Below are positions 38,342 to 52,900 of a stretch of DNA of 64,000 nucleotides, piece after piece (position 1 is the stretch's first letter; every line of letters starts with the position of its first letter). The DNA is from Monoplex corrugatus (taxonomy: Eukaryota > Mollusca > Gastropoda > Littorinimorpha > Ranellidae), in NCBI GenBank assembly GCA_030674185.1, contig CM060306.1, positions 35,799,481 through 35,863,480 of the forward strand. Direction: 5' to 3'. The position numbers and the translations under genes were made by a program. The notes beneath the pieces were generated by a model. The model had not been told where the DNA came from. It ran no database searches and saw only the letters and a program-made list of their open reading frames with translations.

Positions 38342-41025
38342 GATCAGATGTGACAGCAGTAATACTTCCTCTTAAAGTAAACAACTAGGTGCATGGGGCA
38401 CGAATAAATTCAATGTATCATGTATGTTTAAGGGATAAAGATTTGTACTGCTCTATTTTTCTTTCTGTGAGAGCCATAACTGGGGTAAATGGGACCATGA
38501 GTTTTTACGATGAAGCATAACCCAATTGTACCAATCACAGTCATAGTCTGAGTCTCATGACTTCTTTTTTTCTCTTCTTTTTTTAATGAGAACTCTAACT
38601 CTAACTCAAGTATCATATTGATCACTGTATGTATACATATCTATCTATAGTATCTATCTATCTATATATACATATCATTATCTATCTATCTATCTATATA
38701 CATATCTATCTATCTATCTATCTATCTATCTTGGATTGGATTGGATGTTTTTTATGTCACAGGCCACAGTTCCTCATGAAGGGGTATGCGAACAACATAC
38801 TGCATGATACTTACTGCACGATTACAAATAACACATTTCAAATGATTAAATGCAACACGTTGTGAATGATTACAACACAATTATGATCTAGTTTTGAAAG
38901 TGACAAAATAATGATTAATATTATGAAACAGCTATTTCTCTAAGTTTCAGAGCTTTGTATAAAAACAATGAGAAGTTTTGCACAACTTCCCTTCAGAATT
39001 TGTTGATGACATCAATAAACTTAGTTTAAATTGGCAAAGCTGGCTGTAATACTTATGCTTACTAAACTTTCTCCCAATATGATGAAGTGCTTGACAATTG
39101 AGAACAAAATGCACTTCATCTTGTGTAGATTTTTTGTATAAAAGACATCAATTCACTGTCACAGTATCAGTAAATGCTTCATATCTGAAACAATGTACAG
39201 CCAATTCAGACAAACCAACTCTAAATCTTGCTGTTACATATTTCAAATGTCTATGGTTATTCAATCGTAAATATGAGCTTCATGTCAGGCATACCAGAAC
39301 ACGTTCTGTAGAGACTAAATTTTCGCTATCCTTAATCAGTTTGATGATCACAATTCTGCCACCTACTATCTATCAACCAGTGACAAAAAAAGTATAAAAA
39401 CCATTTAACCTACCAACACTCTAATTGAGCCACACATACCAAATCTACATTTTCAAATAAGCTCATACATCTGTAACCCATCTGTTTTTCTTCCCATTTG
39501 TGTCTATATCATATAATATTTTGTAAGCTTTCTGTGGTATCCTAGATTCATCCACATGTAATAATTTCAGCCGATATCTGAGTTCACATGTATTGGGTAT
39601 CAGTCTATTCAATCATACATAAAATCATTAGGCGTTCACATACTCATTCCCCAAAACCTTTACAAGGCAAACAAATGAATTGATTCATAATAACACACAG
39701 GTTTATCGTGTAATTCTGAGCCAAACTGCATAAGTGGTTGTACTTGGGAGTAAAAATGCATTAAACAATTTCAAAGAATTATTATTTAGAACACATAATT
39801 TTTGCATAATACATAACAATGCATTCTTCATTCTGCTGGCAAAATCTCTACAAGTAACAGTAAAACTGAAACATTTGGTGAAAAATATTAAGTATTTATG
39901 AAATTACCAACAGGCATTGGAACACCACCATACATGCATCTTTCTCTAGCACCTAAGTCGCCACCTTTTTCGAATACAATAATATTATTTTTTCTCATAT
40001 TGATGTTTAACTGAAGTAAAGTAACAGCATGTTATAAACTTGATTCTGTAAGCGGACAGTTCTTTCTTATCAGTACATCATCATGATCAACAGTACATCA
40101 ACATCTACCAACAAAAGAACAAACAATTCAATTGCTTCACAGGATGAGATGGCACCATGTTTTCCATTATTAATTATGTCTAATGCTAACCCGTTTGTGC
40201 ACAGTGAAAACAATAACAGACTACATACGTCACACTGTTTCACTCCAGCTGTACAACTGACACAATCAGTCAATTTAGCATGACATCTTACCTGACATTT
40301 AACAATATTATAGATGCTTTTAACGCAGTCGTTCAGTTTATCTTTCAGACCATATATATAAAGGCCGAAGTATGTTTCAACTGATGGAACCAAACACTTT
40401 CTAAAATCTATAAAGGCTACATAAACTTGATAAAGCTTATTACATAAGAATTGTTTCTACACTAGAGCTAATAAAGTGAACATACGATCCACAGTAAAAT
40501 ATCCCTTTTTGAATCTTGCTTGATAATCACCAATAATGTTATTTTCTTTTGCCTATTCGTGTAACATGTTGTTGATTATTGTATTGAAAAGTCTGCTATT
40601 TATGTCCCTAAGATAAACGCCTCCATAATTACTTGGATTGTTATTACCTTTTTTGAAGTGTGGTAAAATGATCCACTCAGATCAGTTTTTATGAAACTCA
40701 CCGTTATCAAGATTCAAGATTTCTTAAACAAGTGTGACTGCCCATGTTCAAGCAAACAGGAACCAGAAAAATACTAAAACAGAATCAGAATGCATATTTA
40801 TTATAACCAGACAAGACAGGTGCAACTTTTCGTCCAACTGGCCCTTTTGTCAAGCAAAAATGGAAGGTCACACAAACATACAAACACCAAATACAAAAAT
40901 TGGGAGAAAAGACTGAGACTTCCCTGCTGCTTCGTCCACATCCGCAGAAACATCATTGGTCGCATGTTCTAATACACGGTTATGCCCTGAGCAAGCGAGC
41001 AAGCAAAAGAGACACAGAGAGAAGA

Positions 41026-41089
<64 letters not shown>

Positions 41090-44000
41090 GAGAAACAGAC
41101 AGACAGACCGACAGACAGTGACAGAGAGAGAAGAATGAAAATGAATCCCCCCCCCCCCCCCCCCCAGGGTGGTAGTGTAAGCACAGTCATGCTTTTTTAC
41201 ATCCAGCCTTGACCCATGGAGGGTCTTTACGAATACAATTACATTATGACAACCACAGAAGGTCTGTTATAATCATTACCGCTATTGCTGCATAGCACTT
41301 CCCACCCAAACAGGTGATTTATGATGTGATGAACGAGATCGAAGAGAACAGAAACTTCTTTGCAACAGAAACTTCTTTGCAAAGTGGGGAAAAAATCCAA
41401 GGTTCCATCAAGAAAAGCATCAATAAAAGATTAAAGATTACAGAACACTTCAAATACACTACATGACACTTTGAATGGGACGTTTTAAAATAAAAAAAAT
41501 TAAAATCTTTGGACGTAATCTTTTGTAGTTGTGACTAGAAACTGCATAAGACATACGATATACCAAAGCCAAACATAGCAATATGCAATTTGAGTAAAAG
41601 CAATTTTGTTTAGTTTATTCTTTTGTTAAAACTAAAAGCCGTCATTTTAGATCAAATTCAAAGGGACACTGATATAAAGATTTTCCCCGCTACATTTTCC
41701 CCACAGAAAAGATGCATTCTTTAAAGACCGATGAAAAGATGTAAACGTGGAGTACGGGCAGATGTTAGATCTGTGCCGCTGATGAAATTGCCTCCTGTGT
41801 CAATATGTTTCACAGGCACATGAAATTGAAAAGCACTATTGAATATGTTTCATTGGCACATGAAACTGAAAAGCACCATTCTTTTTAAACAATGTGCTAG
41901 ATGAAGAAAATTACAATCAAAATACAAAGCCTTTGGGTTTTTTTTAATCAACAACAAATCAATGAACATAACAATGTGCTCCAGATTATGGGTACACACA
42001 TGATGTAACAAGTAGTTCTTACCAATGAACATATCACATACATTTAACTAAATCAGTAAAATGTTTGTCATTATTCATTGTAACTTCAACAGTGTAACAT
42101 TATTGTAAAAAAAACAAACAACTAAAAAAAAAAACAACAAAAAAACAACAACAACAACAAAAGAACCACCTCAATGTAACATCATTATAAAAAAAAAAGT
42201 TTAAAAAAGTAAAATAATTACAAAACCACATAATGCTCATCATTGTGTATGCATATATACTCTGTGTGTGTGTGTGTGTGTATTTGCAAAATTTTGGAAA
42301 ACAGAATTGGCACAGTATCCACATTCTGTCACTTGCAGTATTTGTGTCCTTCAAGTAAGTCCACATCGGTGTCAAATGTGTGTGTGTGTGCGCGCGTGCG
42401 CGAGCATGCCCGTATAACTGCATGTGCGCCTGCGTGTGTGTGAGTACATGCACATTTACATGTGCGTATTATATCATATCATACCATAACGTATCGTACT
42501 GAATCATATTATATATCATATCATATCATATCATACCATATCAAATAACATCAAATCATATATCATATCATATCATATCATATCATATCATATCATATCA
42601 TATATCATATCATACTGTATTATGTTCTATAGTATTATATTTACATATAAGTGCATACATAGAATAGATCGACAGACTGATAAAGTGTGCATATTAAATA
42701 AGCAACAATGACATTTGACACCGATGTGGACTTACTTGAAGGGACACAAATACTGCAAGTGACAGAATGTGGATACTGTGCCAATTCTGTTTTTCCAAAA
42801 TTTTGCAAATAACAACAACAACAACAACAACAAAACCACATAAACTTTCTGATAGTTCTGAGAAGAAGGTTAAAAAAAAAAAAAAAGCACACAGACTGAT
42901 GCGAATCATAACACCAGACCTCTATACCTACATCCATCTGCAGTCATGAAACACGTTTCTCTCTTCAGAGGACAATTAACCAAGTTATCTGTGAGAACTA
43001 GAAGTATTATCGACAGCTTCATGTCACACTGAGCAAAAAGTCAAGACAAACTTTAAAGTGCAGAAAAATCTGTTACTGGGGGAAAAGTTGGGATATAAAA
43101 ACAGTTTTGATCCTTTTTCACCACAGTCACACCCCCATCCACCCCCAAACTTCCCCCTTCCTGCTCAATGTTTTTTCAATCTGCTCCTGCTCTCTTCCTC
43201 TTACTTACATCTTTCATCCTCCTTCATTTTTATTGTTCCTCCTCTCCAAACTCTTTATTCCTTCCTCTTGATTATTTGCTCCAAATGTCCTCTTCCAATA
43301 CATCCTTTCCCATTTTTCCTGTCCCACCTCCCCTTTCTATTCTATGCTCCCTTCTCTCCCTTCCCATTTGTTTTCAAAAAAAGCTCTTATAACTGGAAAA
43401 ATACACTACCACCACCACCACCCTCATACAGTCAAGTCCTCTACCCCATCCCTGACCTTAAAAAGAGGAGGTCAAGCTATTCTCCCTGACCTTAAAAAGA
43501 GGAGGTCAAGCTATTCTATCTCCTGTTTATACAACAATTGTAATATGATCCCATCTCTCATAGTCTCAATAATACAAGAATAAATAGAGAAAATAATGAC
43601 ACTTGTAAGGCAGCAAATCTTGACTGAAGAATCAAATCAAGGTGCCCATTCTCATCATTCACCAAAACAATAACCTTATAACAAACAAAATAATGACATT
43701 CATAAGGTGCCAAATCTTGACACAAGAATCAAACCAAAGCACGCACTCTCACCATTCACCTAAGCAATCACAATGACCAAAACTCCAGGGCACACAGCAC
43801 ATGCAGACTCAAGTGGGACCCGGAGAACAGGAGGGCAGTGGGGCAAAAGAGTGAATATGTAGAGGAGTAAATAACTGGCGGACAAAAAAGATGTCTTCAA
43901 GCTAGACTTGAAGGAAGACAGAGTTTGCGACTCTTGAATAGACATGGAAGATTGTTTGTTTTAAGTTGTATGGACCAGACACAGAAAAAGAAGGGTGACT

Positions 44001-44999
44001 GGCAGTATCAAGGAATTTGTAAAGAGCTAGTATCAGAAGCAGAATGGAAAGGTCAGGCAGGGGCATACATTTGCAGGTGGTCATGAAGAGAAGTAGGTGT
44101 AGTATTACTGACACACTTGTACAGTTATAGCATAATGTGTTGAGTCTGCATGAAATCCAGATTTTGTTCACTCTGACCTTGAAGAAGAATAAGATGATCT
44201 AAACACTGAAAATAATGATAGAGGATAATGCAAGATTGTCACAACAGTGAAAAACATTGTCATAACAGCGAAAAACACTGACACAACAGTGAAAAACAAT
44301 GTAAATTTTATTTTGTCAAAAATTCCCAAGTGCTATTCACACACCTTCCTCTAGAAGTCCTAAATTCAAGCTTTTTTTTTTTCTATGTCACCTTCATCTT
44401 GGTGCCCTGACTTCCAAACTTATGCATTTGTGACTTGTCAGCATTCTACACCTTTTACTAGTTTTAGTGTATGCTCACTATGGTGATAAAAAAGATCCAT
44501 CCATCAACAGCTGACAAAACATTGCTTTTTGTCATGAATTTACACCTGCAGACATTGAGACAGGCACACACATGCACGCACGCACACACGCACACACACC
44601 TGTCTCAGGCTAATACAAAACAATCTCATTTTCTTTCTTATTTTTTAAAAGGGAGATTAAAAAAATCATAATTACAAAAAATCTGTATCAAGCATGGACC
44701 AAAATAGAGGTCTCCTACTTCAGTTTATATGCTGAAAGAAATGCAAGAAAGAAAATGATTGAACTTCATTTGAATAAAATCCAGATTTTACTTCATTGAT
44801 GTGCCTTTGAGTTTGACAAGCTTGCCTCACACTCACAGTAAGATCTTCGCCTTTTTAAGAATGGGGCAGCAGACATTCAGCTCCTTCTAGTTCTACTGTA
44901 AAGAAAACACATGAAGACTGTACAAACCTCTTTGTCTTTATCGTTCTCATTCTCATCCTGATGCCACGATCTGGCATTGTAGGAAGCCTTGGACTGGGT

Positions 45000-45059
<60 letters not shown>

Positions 45060-45079
45060 CAAAACACACACACACACAC

Positions 45080-45159
<80 letters not shown>

Positions 45160-45987
45160 ATTAATTTTTAATTGAATTAATAAAACATGACTAGGCAAAG
45201 AGATGTGTATGATTATTGGTTGTGACTGTCATTAGTATCAGGCTGATGTACAACATTACACAGAGAAACTTCTAATTTTACGTGAAATAAGGCACACAGT
45301 CATGAACTTAGCAGTACTAGTAGTAGTACGTCCAACATATTATCAACTAAAACAATCTTCTTACCTTCATGATGACCTTCATAATTTTTGTAAGTTTGAC
45401 TATTTCTTTCTCAGCCCACACAACATTTATCTTATGATTCATATCACAGCCCAGATAACAACTAAGACTAATGCAATTACTACTACTGCTACTGCCACCA
45501 CTGCCACTACTACTACTACCACCCCACCATCAGTTAAAAAAACAAAACAAAAAACAAAACAAAAAAACGAATAAAATAGCAAGTACGTTGTAGTTGAACA
45601 GCACCTCATGAGTCTTAAGTACTTCACAAAACATGAGACAAAGGCAGGTACATGTTGATTGTAAAGCAAAATTTATAGGTAAATCCCTACTGCTATGACA
45701 ACTATAATAAGTACCATGAAAAATAAAGAACAACAAGTATAATATTAATAATGTATAATAATGCAAAGTCAAGGTAGCACTAAAGAGATACAATGGCATA
45801 CTTTATAGATGGACTATAATAATATAATAATAATAATGATAATAATAATAATAATAACAATAATATTAATAATACAATGTTAAGCTATCAATCAAAATAA
45901 TTACAACTAATCCATTTATATGTTAAAGGAAAACAAAACACACACTGGAAAAAAAAAACACTCCTAAGCAGAACACAAACAAAAAAA

Positions 45988-46036
<49 letters not shown>

Positions 46037-46948
46037 AGACATCACACGCATGCAGTTGCTAGACATTTATAAACACATGCACAATAAATAAATAATCAAG
46101 TTAGGCATTTTTGATACACAAAGGTTACAACTGAAAAAGATGAAACTTCAGAGCAGATCTGAAGGAAGTGACTGAAGAAGTACAGCATCACATACTTAAT
46201 AACTTACTTAGTTGATCTCATAATCATATTACAGTTGTAAAAGGGAACAGTGAAACATTCCAAAATGAAATACAAAGTGTGCTCATGAAAGCCCAACCTC
46301 TATTTCAGTACTTATATCACATACCCTGAGTTTACACACTCAAATTTACTAAGTACCAAGTAACCAAAAACAAATCAATGAAACTGAGAAATTCTGTGGA
46401 AAGGGCATGAGTCACATGGTGATACACATAGTCACAAATGTAGTGACTCACCTATGTCATAGAATTCAATTTGGTACATTTTACTTACAAACACACACAC
46501 ACACACTGACAAAGAAGAAAACATTATCATACAAGAAATACTGACACATTACAGTTTAAAATCTGAAAAAGTGTATTCATATAGTTGATACACTGAAGTG
46601 AAAGCGAAACAAGTTTATATTCTCATTCTGACTAATCTATGCAGTCAGAGGCAGCTGTGACATTGATTAAAAAAAAAGGTGCCAATGCTGACTAATGCTA
46701 TTTCTAGAACACACTAAGATCCCAGTATTCACTCACTAGTGTGCTACATTACAGACAGTACAATATAAGGCTGAGGCAGATCTTTTTGTTGTGGGACAAG
46801 CTGGCTGTATATTATACTACAGATCCAAACATTACATGTATCACCTGTTTTATGTTGTGTGTGGGGGGGGGGGAGGAGAGGATAAGGTGGGAGAGGGAAA
46901 AACATTGATCAATTTGGTGTGCTTGACCAGACTCCTCTAGGCTCTACA

Positions 46949-46986
<38 letters not shown>

Positions 46987-49900
46987 TTCAGCTTGTTCAC
47001 TTTCTGTTTGTCACAATACTGAAATTTCCTTGCAAGACATTCATGCTGCATACAAAAACGCCTTTCTATTACTACGATCAGAAACAAAAAATCATAAAAT
47101 ACTTATGGTTAAACTGTTTTTTCATCCTCAAAGTCAAGTGAGCACTGACAAGAATTATACAAGTACAGACTTGTCTATCTACTAGTACTACTGTACCAGT
47201 ACAGGTCACAAGCTAATTAATCTCAACAAAACTATATGGCACATTTTACATAATCCATGTGTTGGACTTGGAGGCATTGGAGGCCTTATAGTTATAGTGT
47301 TAGTGTAATATTGATACTAACCAATGCTACCAGTACCACTTTCCCTTTCACTTTCAGTAATACTATCCCTTCCACTTCAGGTCTATGTTCAACAGCAATC
47401 TCACTGTGATCTTTCATACATGGGGGTCTACTCTTATACAAGTTACAGCCATATTTTAAACAGCTGGAGGTCTTCCTTGTTATAATAATAAAGGGTCTCC
47501 TGTCCTTTAGGAATGCTTCATGAGGAGGCAGAATATTCATGGTGGCACCAAACAATTAACTTGAAAGGCAATTTTTCCCCTAAACTTATGTTTCATAAAG
47601 ACTAAAACAGACTTACCATGACTATGTCCTATGGCTGTCAGCTATTTCTGCACTGTAAAAATATGAGCTGTGCTGATACAACAAAAATCAAGAACGATAA
47701 CCAGTGAACCACACCTACTACCATAAGTAGCAGTCTCATGCACATTCATCACATCTTCCTCTTTTGAGGAAAGACAAAGAAGCGAACTCGGTGAGAACAG
47801 GTGAACCAAAAGAACTGTACTCACATATGATTTAAATGTGAATCATGGTAAGTACGTTTACCAAAAGAAAATTTTCTTCAAGAAAATTTCAAGTTTGATA
47901 AACATACTTACCACATTTCTTGCTGACAGCTGTGACTTTTGCTGCCTTGCACCAATACTCATCCATTTAATCACAAATCTGTAGGCACAAACGCATGCCC
48001 CATAACTTCATATATGAAGACAGCCCATACCAGAAACTTGCCATAACCTATAGATCCCTAAGGCAGGGAGGATGGGCAGGCCTTAGAGTGCAGTATGTAC
48101 ATAAAATGAATTTCAAGGGGGGAAAAAAGAAACAGGTTGTTTAATTCTATACTTTATCATGTCTCACTGAAGCAGAATAGTATTAGTAATAACACTTAAC
48201 AGGATGGAGGGCTCACCTTAGTGATAGCATGAAGAAGACAGAGAAATGAACTTAGTGGAAATGGCATGCTGAGCAACTATCATTATCAAGGGAGATGATG
48301 CTTCTGGAATCATGTTCCCTATCAGGCCTATGTCTGGAAACATTCAAGGTGCCAGTGGGCAGTACCAAAGACCTCCCCCAGATCATCTTTGTATAACAGG
48401 AGGCATAGGAAAAGGCCCACACTCTGATCATGTGGTGTCTCATGGAAAACAACGGCCAGTTCCAAGAAATGAAGTGGTGACATTGAAAGAAATGCAAAGA
48501 CCTTGTCTGTACCCTAGTACAAACAAAAAGCCAAGACTGGACAAAGAAGACGATACTCATCATCAGGGGCCAGGAAAGAGGCTGAATAAATATTACAGGA
48601 GAAGGGTCTTTAGGAATCCGATTCATGGTCAGTAATTTGGACAAAAGGGAAAGAACACAAGCATGCCCTGCTAGATCAGAGACAACAGCTTGGGGAAAGA
48701 CACTAAGCCAAGGTCCATGAAAAGGTGACCCAGAAAATTAGCCAACAGAACAGAAGGGATGAAAGCACTAACAGTAACAGTGATCCATCTACCGTGTCAG
48801 CCGCCTTGATCAATGAAAAGAGCCCTGTCTGCAAGACCCACTCATGAAATAAAGAACATGTGTGAGAGGAGGAGGAAGTCCAAAATTGTAGTTGAGCTGG
48901 CCAGAGGAGGCCACAAAATGATAGTGGGAACGTTTTCACATGCTTTCCTAAGAATCTTCTGATGATGGGTTCAGGCCCTTCCATGATATGGAGAGGGCCT
49001 ATAGTAGTATAGACAGCTTATGTAGTGCGGACTGAAATAGGAGACATGCATAGTGAGAAGAGATCCTTGTGAGGCTGAACCAAAGGACCCACCCAAGCTG
49101 AATGACAGTGTGGACTAGGATCCATTCTGTGTGCAGTATCATGTCAGTGCCGCTCACACTTTCACAGAGTCTGCTAAAATGCTGACCTTGTCTGGAACTT
49201 ATTATTGGCAGAGATCAGCGTTTTTTGAGTGTCTCCCTAGAAGGGATATTCTGTCCTCTTTGAGAATGGCTGCAACCAGTCCCCTTTTTTGTTGGTGGAG
49301 CATGCAACCCTGGTGTTGCCATTAAGGATTAGGACATGTTTCTCCACTGTGACTGGAAATGCGGGGAAAAGACCTCCATGTTCAGCCCACTGGTGTGCCA
49401 AGATTTGTGCTGGGGGGAACTAGACACCCAGAGTCAAGAACTGATTTATCTACATGGACTCTCCAATCCACCGAGGACACATTCATATAAACAGTTTACC
49501 TTGACAGGGAAGAAGAGTATCAGCACCTCAATCAAAGGCTAGGCTGAATTCAGCCATTGCTCTGTTGGGTTCCAAAACCCAGTACTCAAGGGGATTACCT
49601 GATCCCACATTTAGCAAGATTGGGACCAACTCAACCTAACTGCCACTGAACTTGTCTTTTGTGGGATCAACCCAAGCAAAGGAGCACGGAACTCCATGAG
49701 AATCTGGAGGGTGGATAGCTCTTAAGCTGTGGCCTCTATGGCCTGATGAAGATGGGAAAGGTTGGCTGTCACTTTGAGTTTGACTAAGCAGTGGAGAGCG
49801 AGGTGCACTGGCCAGACAAAGCACCAAAAGGGTTCCCGCTCTGATTGCTCCAGGTTGAGAATGAAGCCCAGCAAATAGGAGGTCCAATAATACCCGAACC

Positions 49901-52900
49901 AGAGATCCTGGGTCGAAGCAAAAGAGAAACACAACATTTAAGTCAACCCCAAATCTGACCTCTTTGACCTGGACAGAGACAGAAATCTCTGGTAATCCTG
50001 AAGAGGAGCAAGTAGCTGTGGCCAACACAAATTCCAGGCCCAAAAACAAAACACCTAAGTGCTCTTGACAAACCACAGTTATCTGCAATCTTGGGGATAA
50101 AAAAGAATGTGAAAGTAAGTGCCCTTGATAAACCAGTCATTTGCAATCTTGGGGACAGTAAGAATGTGAAAGTAAGTTTCCCCCTAGTCCCCAAGATGTC
50201 GAGACCGAGACCATTTCCATCTGAAAGGTGATAACTTTAAGAAAGCTATTTAGAGCAGGCAGGATAAATGCTGATCGACTTCCCCCACCCCCTGACACTT
50301 TGAGAACAACAAAGAAACGTATTAGAAAACTGAAGCCATGTTGCTAACCCCTCTGAGTCTAATGGAGGCCTTGGCAAAGAAAGGGTCACTGCCTAAGCGA
50401 GAACAGAATGGGCCATGGGTTTCACTGAGATCTGAAGGATGGAAGGGTGGGAGAATGTGGAGGTTGAGATGCATACTTAAGGAACATGAAGCCTGATTTA
50501 ATCTACCTCAGACTGAAGCAGTCCACGCATGTTCCTATGCATGAATGAACCCTGTGCTGTCACGCCGCGACCTAGAGGGACAAAACCAGGAGGGCTACAA
50601 GAAAAGCAAAAGGCCTTAGACTGGACCATGGAGAAGACTGCAAATACAGAATCCTTTTACATCAAAACCATATTCGTCTGGACACTCCAAGGATGTGGCT
50701 AAAAAACTAACGGTTCTGAGCAACCATCATAAACAAGCAGATTGCCTCAGAAATCAGCTCCCGGCAGAGTTGAAACAATCAGGAGAAATGTCTCAAAAGG
50801 CAAAAACTGATTTAACTTAACCCTTTGACTCCTGCACCCTATCCACCAGCATCCTGCATGTCAACCATGCTAGCAAAGCAAAATCTTATTAACCCTTTGA
50901 CTCCCTCACCTATCCACCAGTTTCCTGCTGTAATCTGGTGGGTAGGGTGAGGGAGTCAAAAGGTCAAGTTTTTACAGTTGGTGGACAGGGTGTGGGAGTC
51001 AATGGGTTAAGGTCTTGAAGAGGATGTTCTGGAATGTGAGACCATCCACTGGGCAACAATGGCAGAAGCTATCCCTCTTGAGCAGTACTCCTGCAGGGAC
51101 ATATATAAATGGAAACTTGCAGAATTGGATGAAGGTGCCTGGGGAGTGCCAGCAAGCCACATCAAAGATATTCTGCACACTCCTCATGTGAGCAAAAGTC
51201 AATGATGATGCCCAAGCTCAGAACTCATAAGCCTGATAAAGTCTGCAGACAACTCCTACCAAATCTGTACCTGACCTTCATGTCAGTAATCAGCCAAAAT
51301 TAAAATAACTTCTCCTTCCATCAGAGATGCTTGAGCACCTGATATCCTGTATAAAAAATATAGTTCCTGTTCCAAGAGATGGGGTGGCTGCAGCGATCTA
51401 CTCTGAGGCATTCACTCATCTCTGGTAAACATTTTATCTGAAGAGCTCTAAATTAGTCTAATCAGACTGACTCACTGAGTGCGATATTGGACATCAGGGT
51501 TTAGTAGGTTTAGTAAGGAAGAGAGGGGTCTGATGTGAGTGGTAGAACATAGGTCACCTGGGAATTGAATCTTCACCAAGAAATCCAGAAGAAAACAAAG
51601 CAAAAATAAACCATCCAAATCCAACATGGAGGATACATCACTGGAAACCACTGAGAGTTTCCCCTCCCTGGATCTCCAACCAAAAGCAAAGAAATCAGGA
51701 ATGCTCTCTCAAGAGTGAGATGCTTCAGAGAGATTTCTCAGATGGGCTTGTAGTTGTATGGAAAACACAAAGAGAACCAGAAAGAAGTCCCTAGTCGATG
51801 TGCCTCTGGGGTTCTGGTCAGCTTGGAAATAGCGGAACTGACAATATCCTTTTGCAGGGGTTGTCTGAGAAGGAACAGCTCCCAATCTGAAGGAGAGTAC
51901 TGAGTAGTACAAACAGCTGCCTGGTGGACTTTTAACTCTTTGACTCCCGCACCCTGTCCACCAGCATCCTGCACTGTCAGCCATGCTAGCAATGCATAAA
52001 CTTAACCCTATGATTCCCTCCCCCTATCCACCAGCTTCCTGCATAACGCTGGTGCATAGGGTGGGGAGTCAAAAGGTTAAATTTCTGAAGTTGATGGACA
52101 GGGTGCGGTAGTCAAAGGGTTAAAAAAACAAAACAAAACAAAAAAACAACAAAGAGAAAGACTGTGGAAAAGGAACGCCAGAATTCAGCGATCTGATGCG
52201 AGATGGGTTATGGGGTCTACACAAGTTTTCTGATCCAGTCATCCATATTTACCCACTAGGACTATTAGTAAACTTCCTGCTGTAAAATCACTTGTATTTC
52301 TGCAATGAAGCACTCAAAAGCTACAGCCCATGGGTCAGAAATTCTACCGGAAAAAAAGCAGGTCATCAGGGAATCAACAAGGCCTATCTTCCTCAATGGA
52401 AGGAGTTAAATAGATAATAGGTAGCTGGCTTATCATGAACAGCAACGTTCCATGACACAATCTGCATGAGAAATCTATCATTCACACGCAAGTCAGACTT
52501 TGTGGCTTGTCTTTTCAGTTTTAATTATTTCCTAGTAATTAGGGGGTCAGATTACATCTAATACATACAGATCAGTACAAAATTCACACCCAAATTTTCA
52601 GAGGTCACACATAATAACTGCCAGAAAGTGAACTGAAAGCATGAACACACAAAAATATATCATATGACACTTTCTCTTGTAATATAATAAATGTACTTGA
52701 TTAGTTGACATAACATATAAGAAACTGATATTTCAGCAGAATTCTTTTTTATGACCTCCATGACATGGCACAAGTTACATGTAATCTATTTTCATTGTTG
52801 CATTATCCGATGTGTATTTTTCCCTTCCCCTTCCCTTGTTTGTTTCATAATGCTTCCTTCACTTCCTTCTTTTCCTTTGATTCTGTCTAATTTACGTTCT

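Larger units (their letters stand above)
45158..47846. other. intron between WAPL exons 1 and 2, left part
   Basis: AT-rich with simple repeats (ACT/CCA triplets near 45480, AAT near 45830). No gene was recognised. Confidence 0.5.

Noticed and set aside
48312..48635. 107-residue plus-strand frame ([16 protein letters not shown]...)
   Set aside because: It lies antisense to the recombinase part of the DIRS-like relic, so I read it as a shadow frame.
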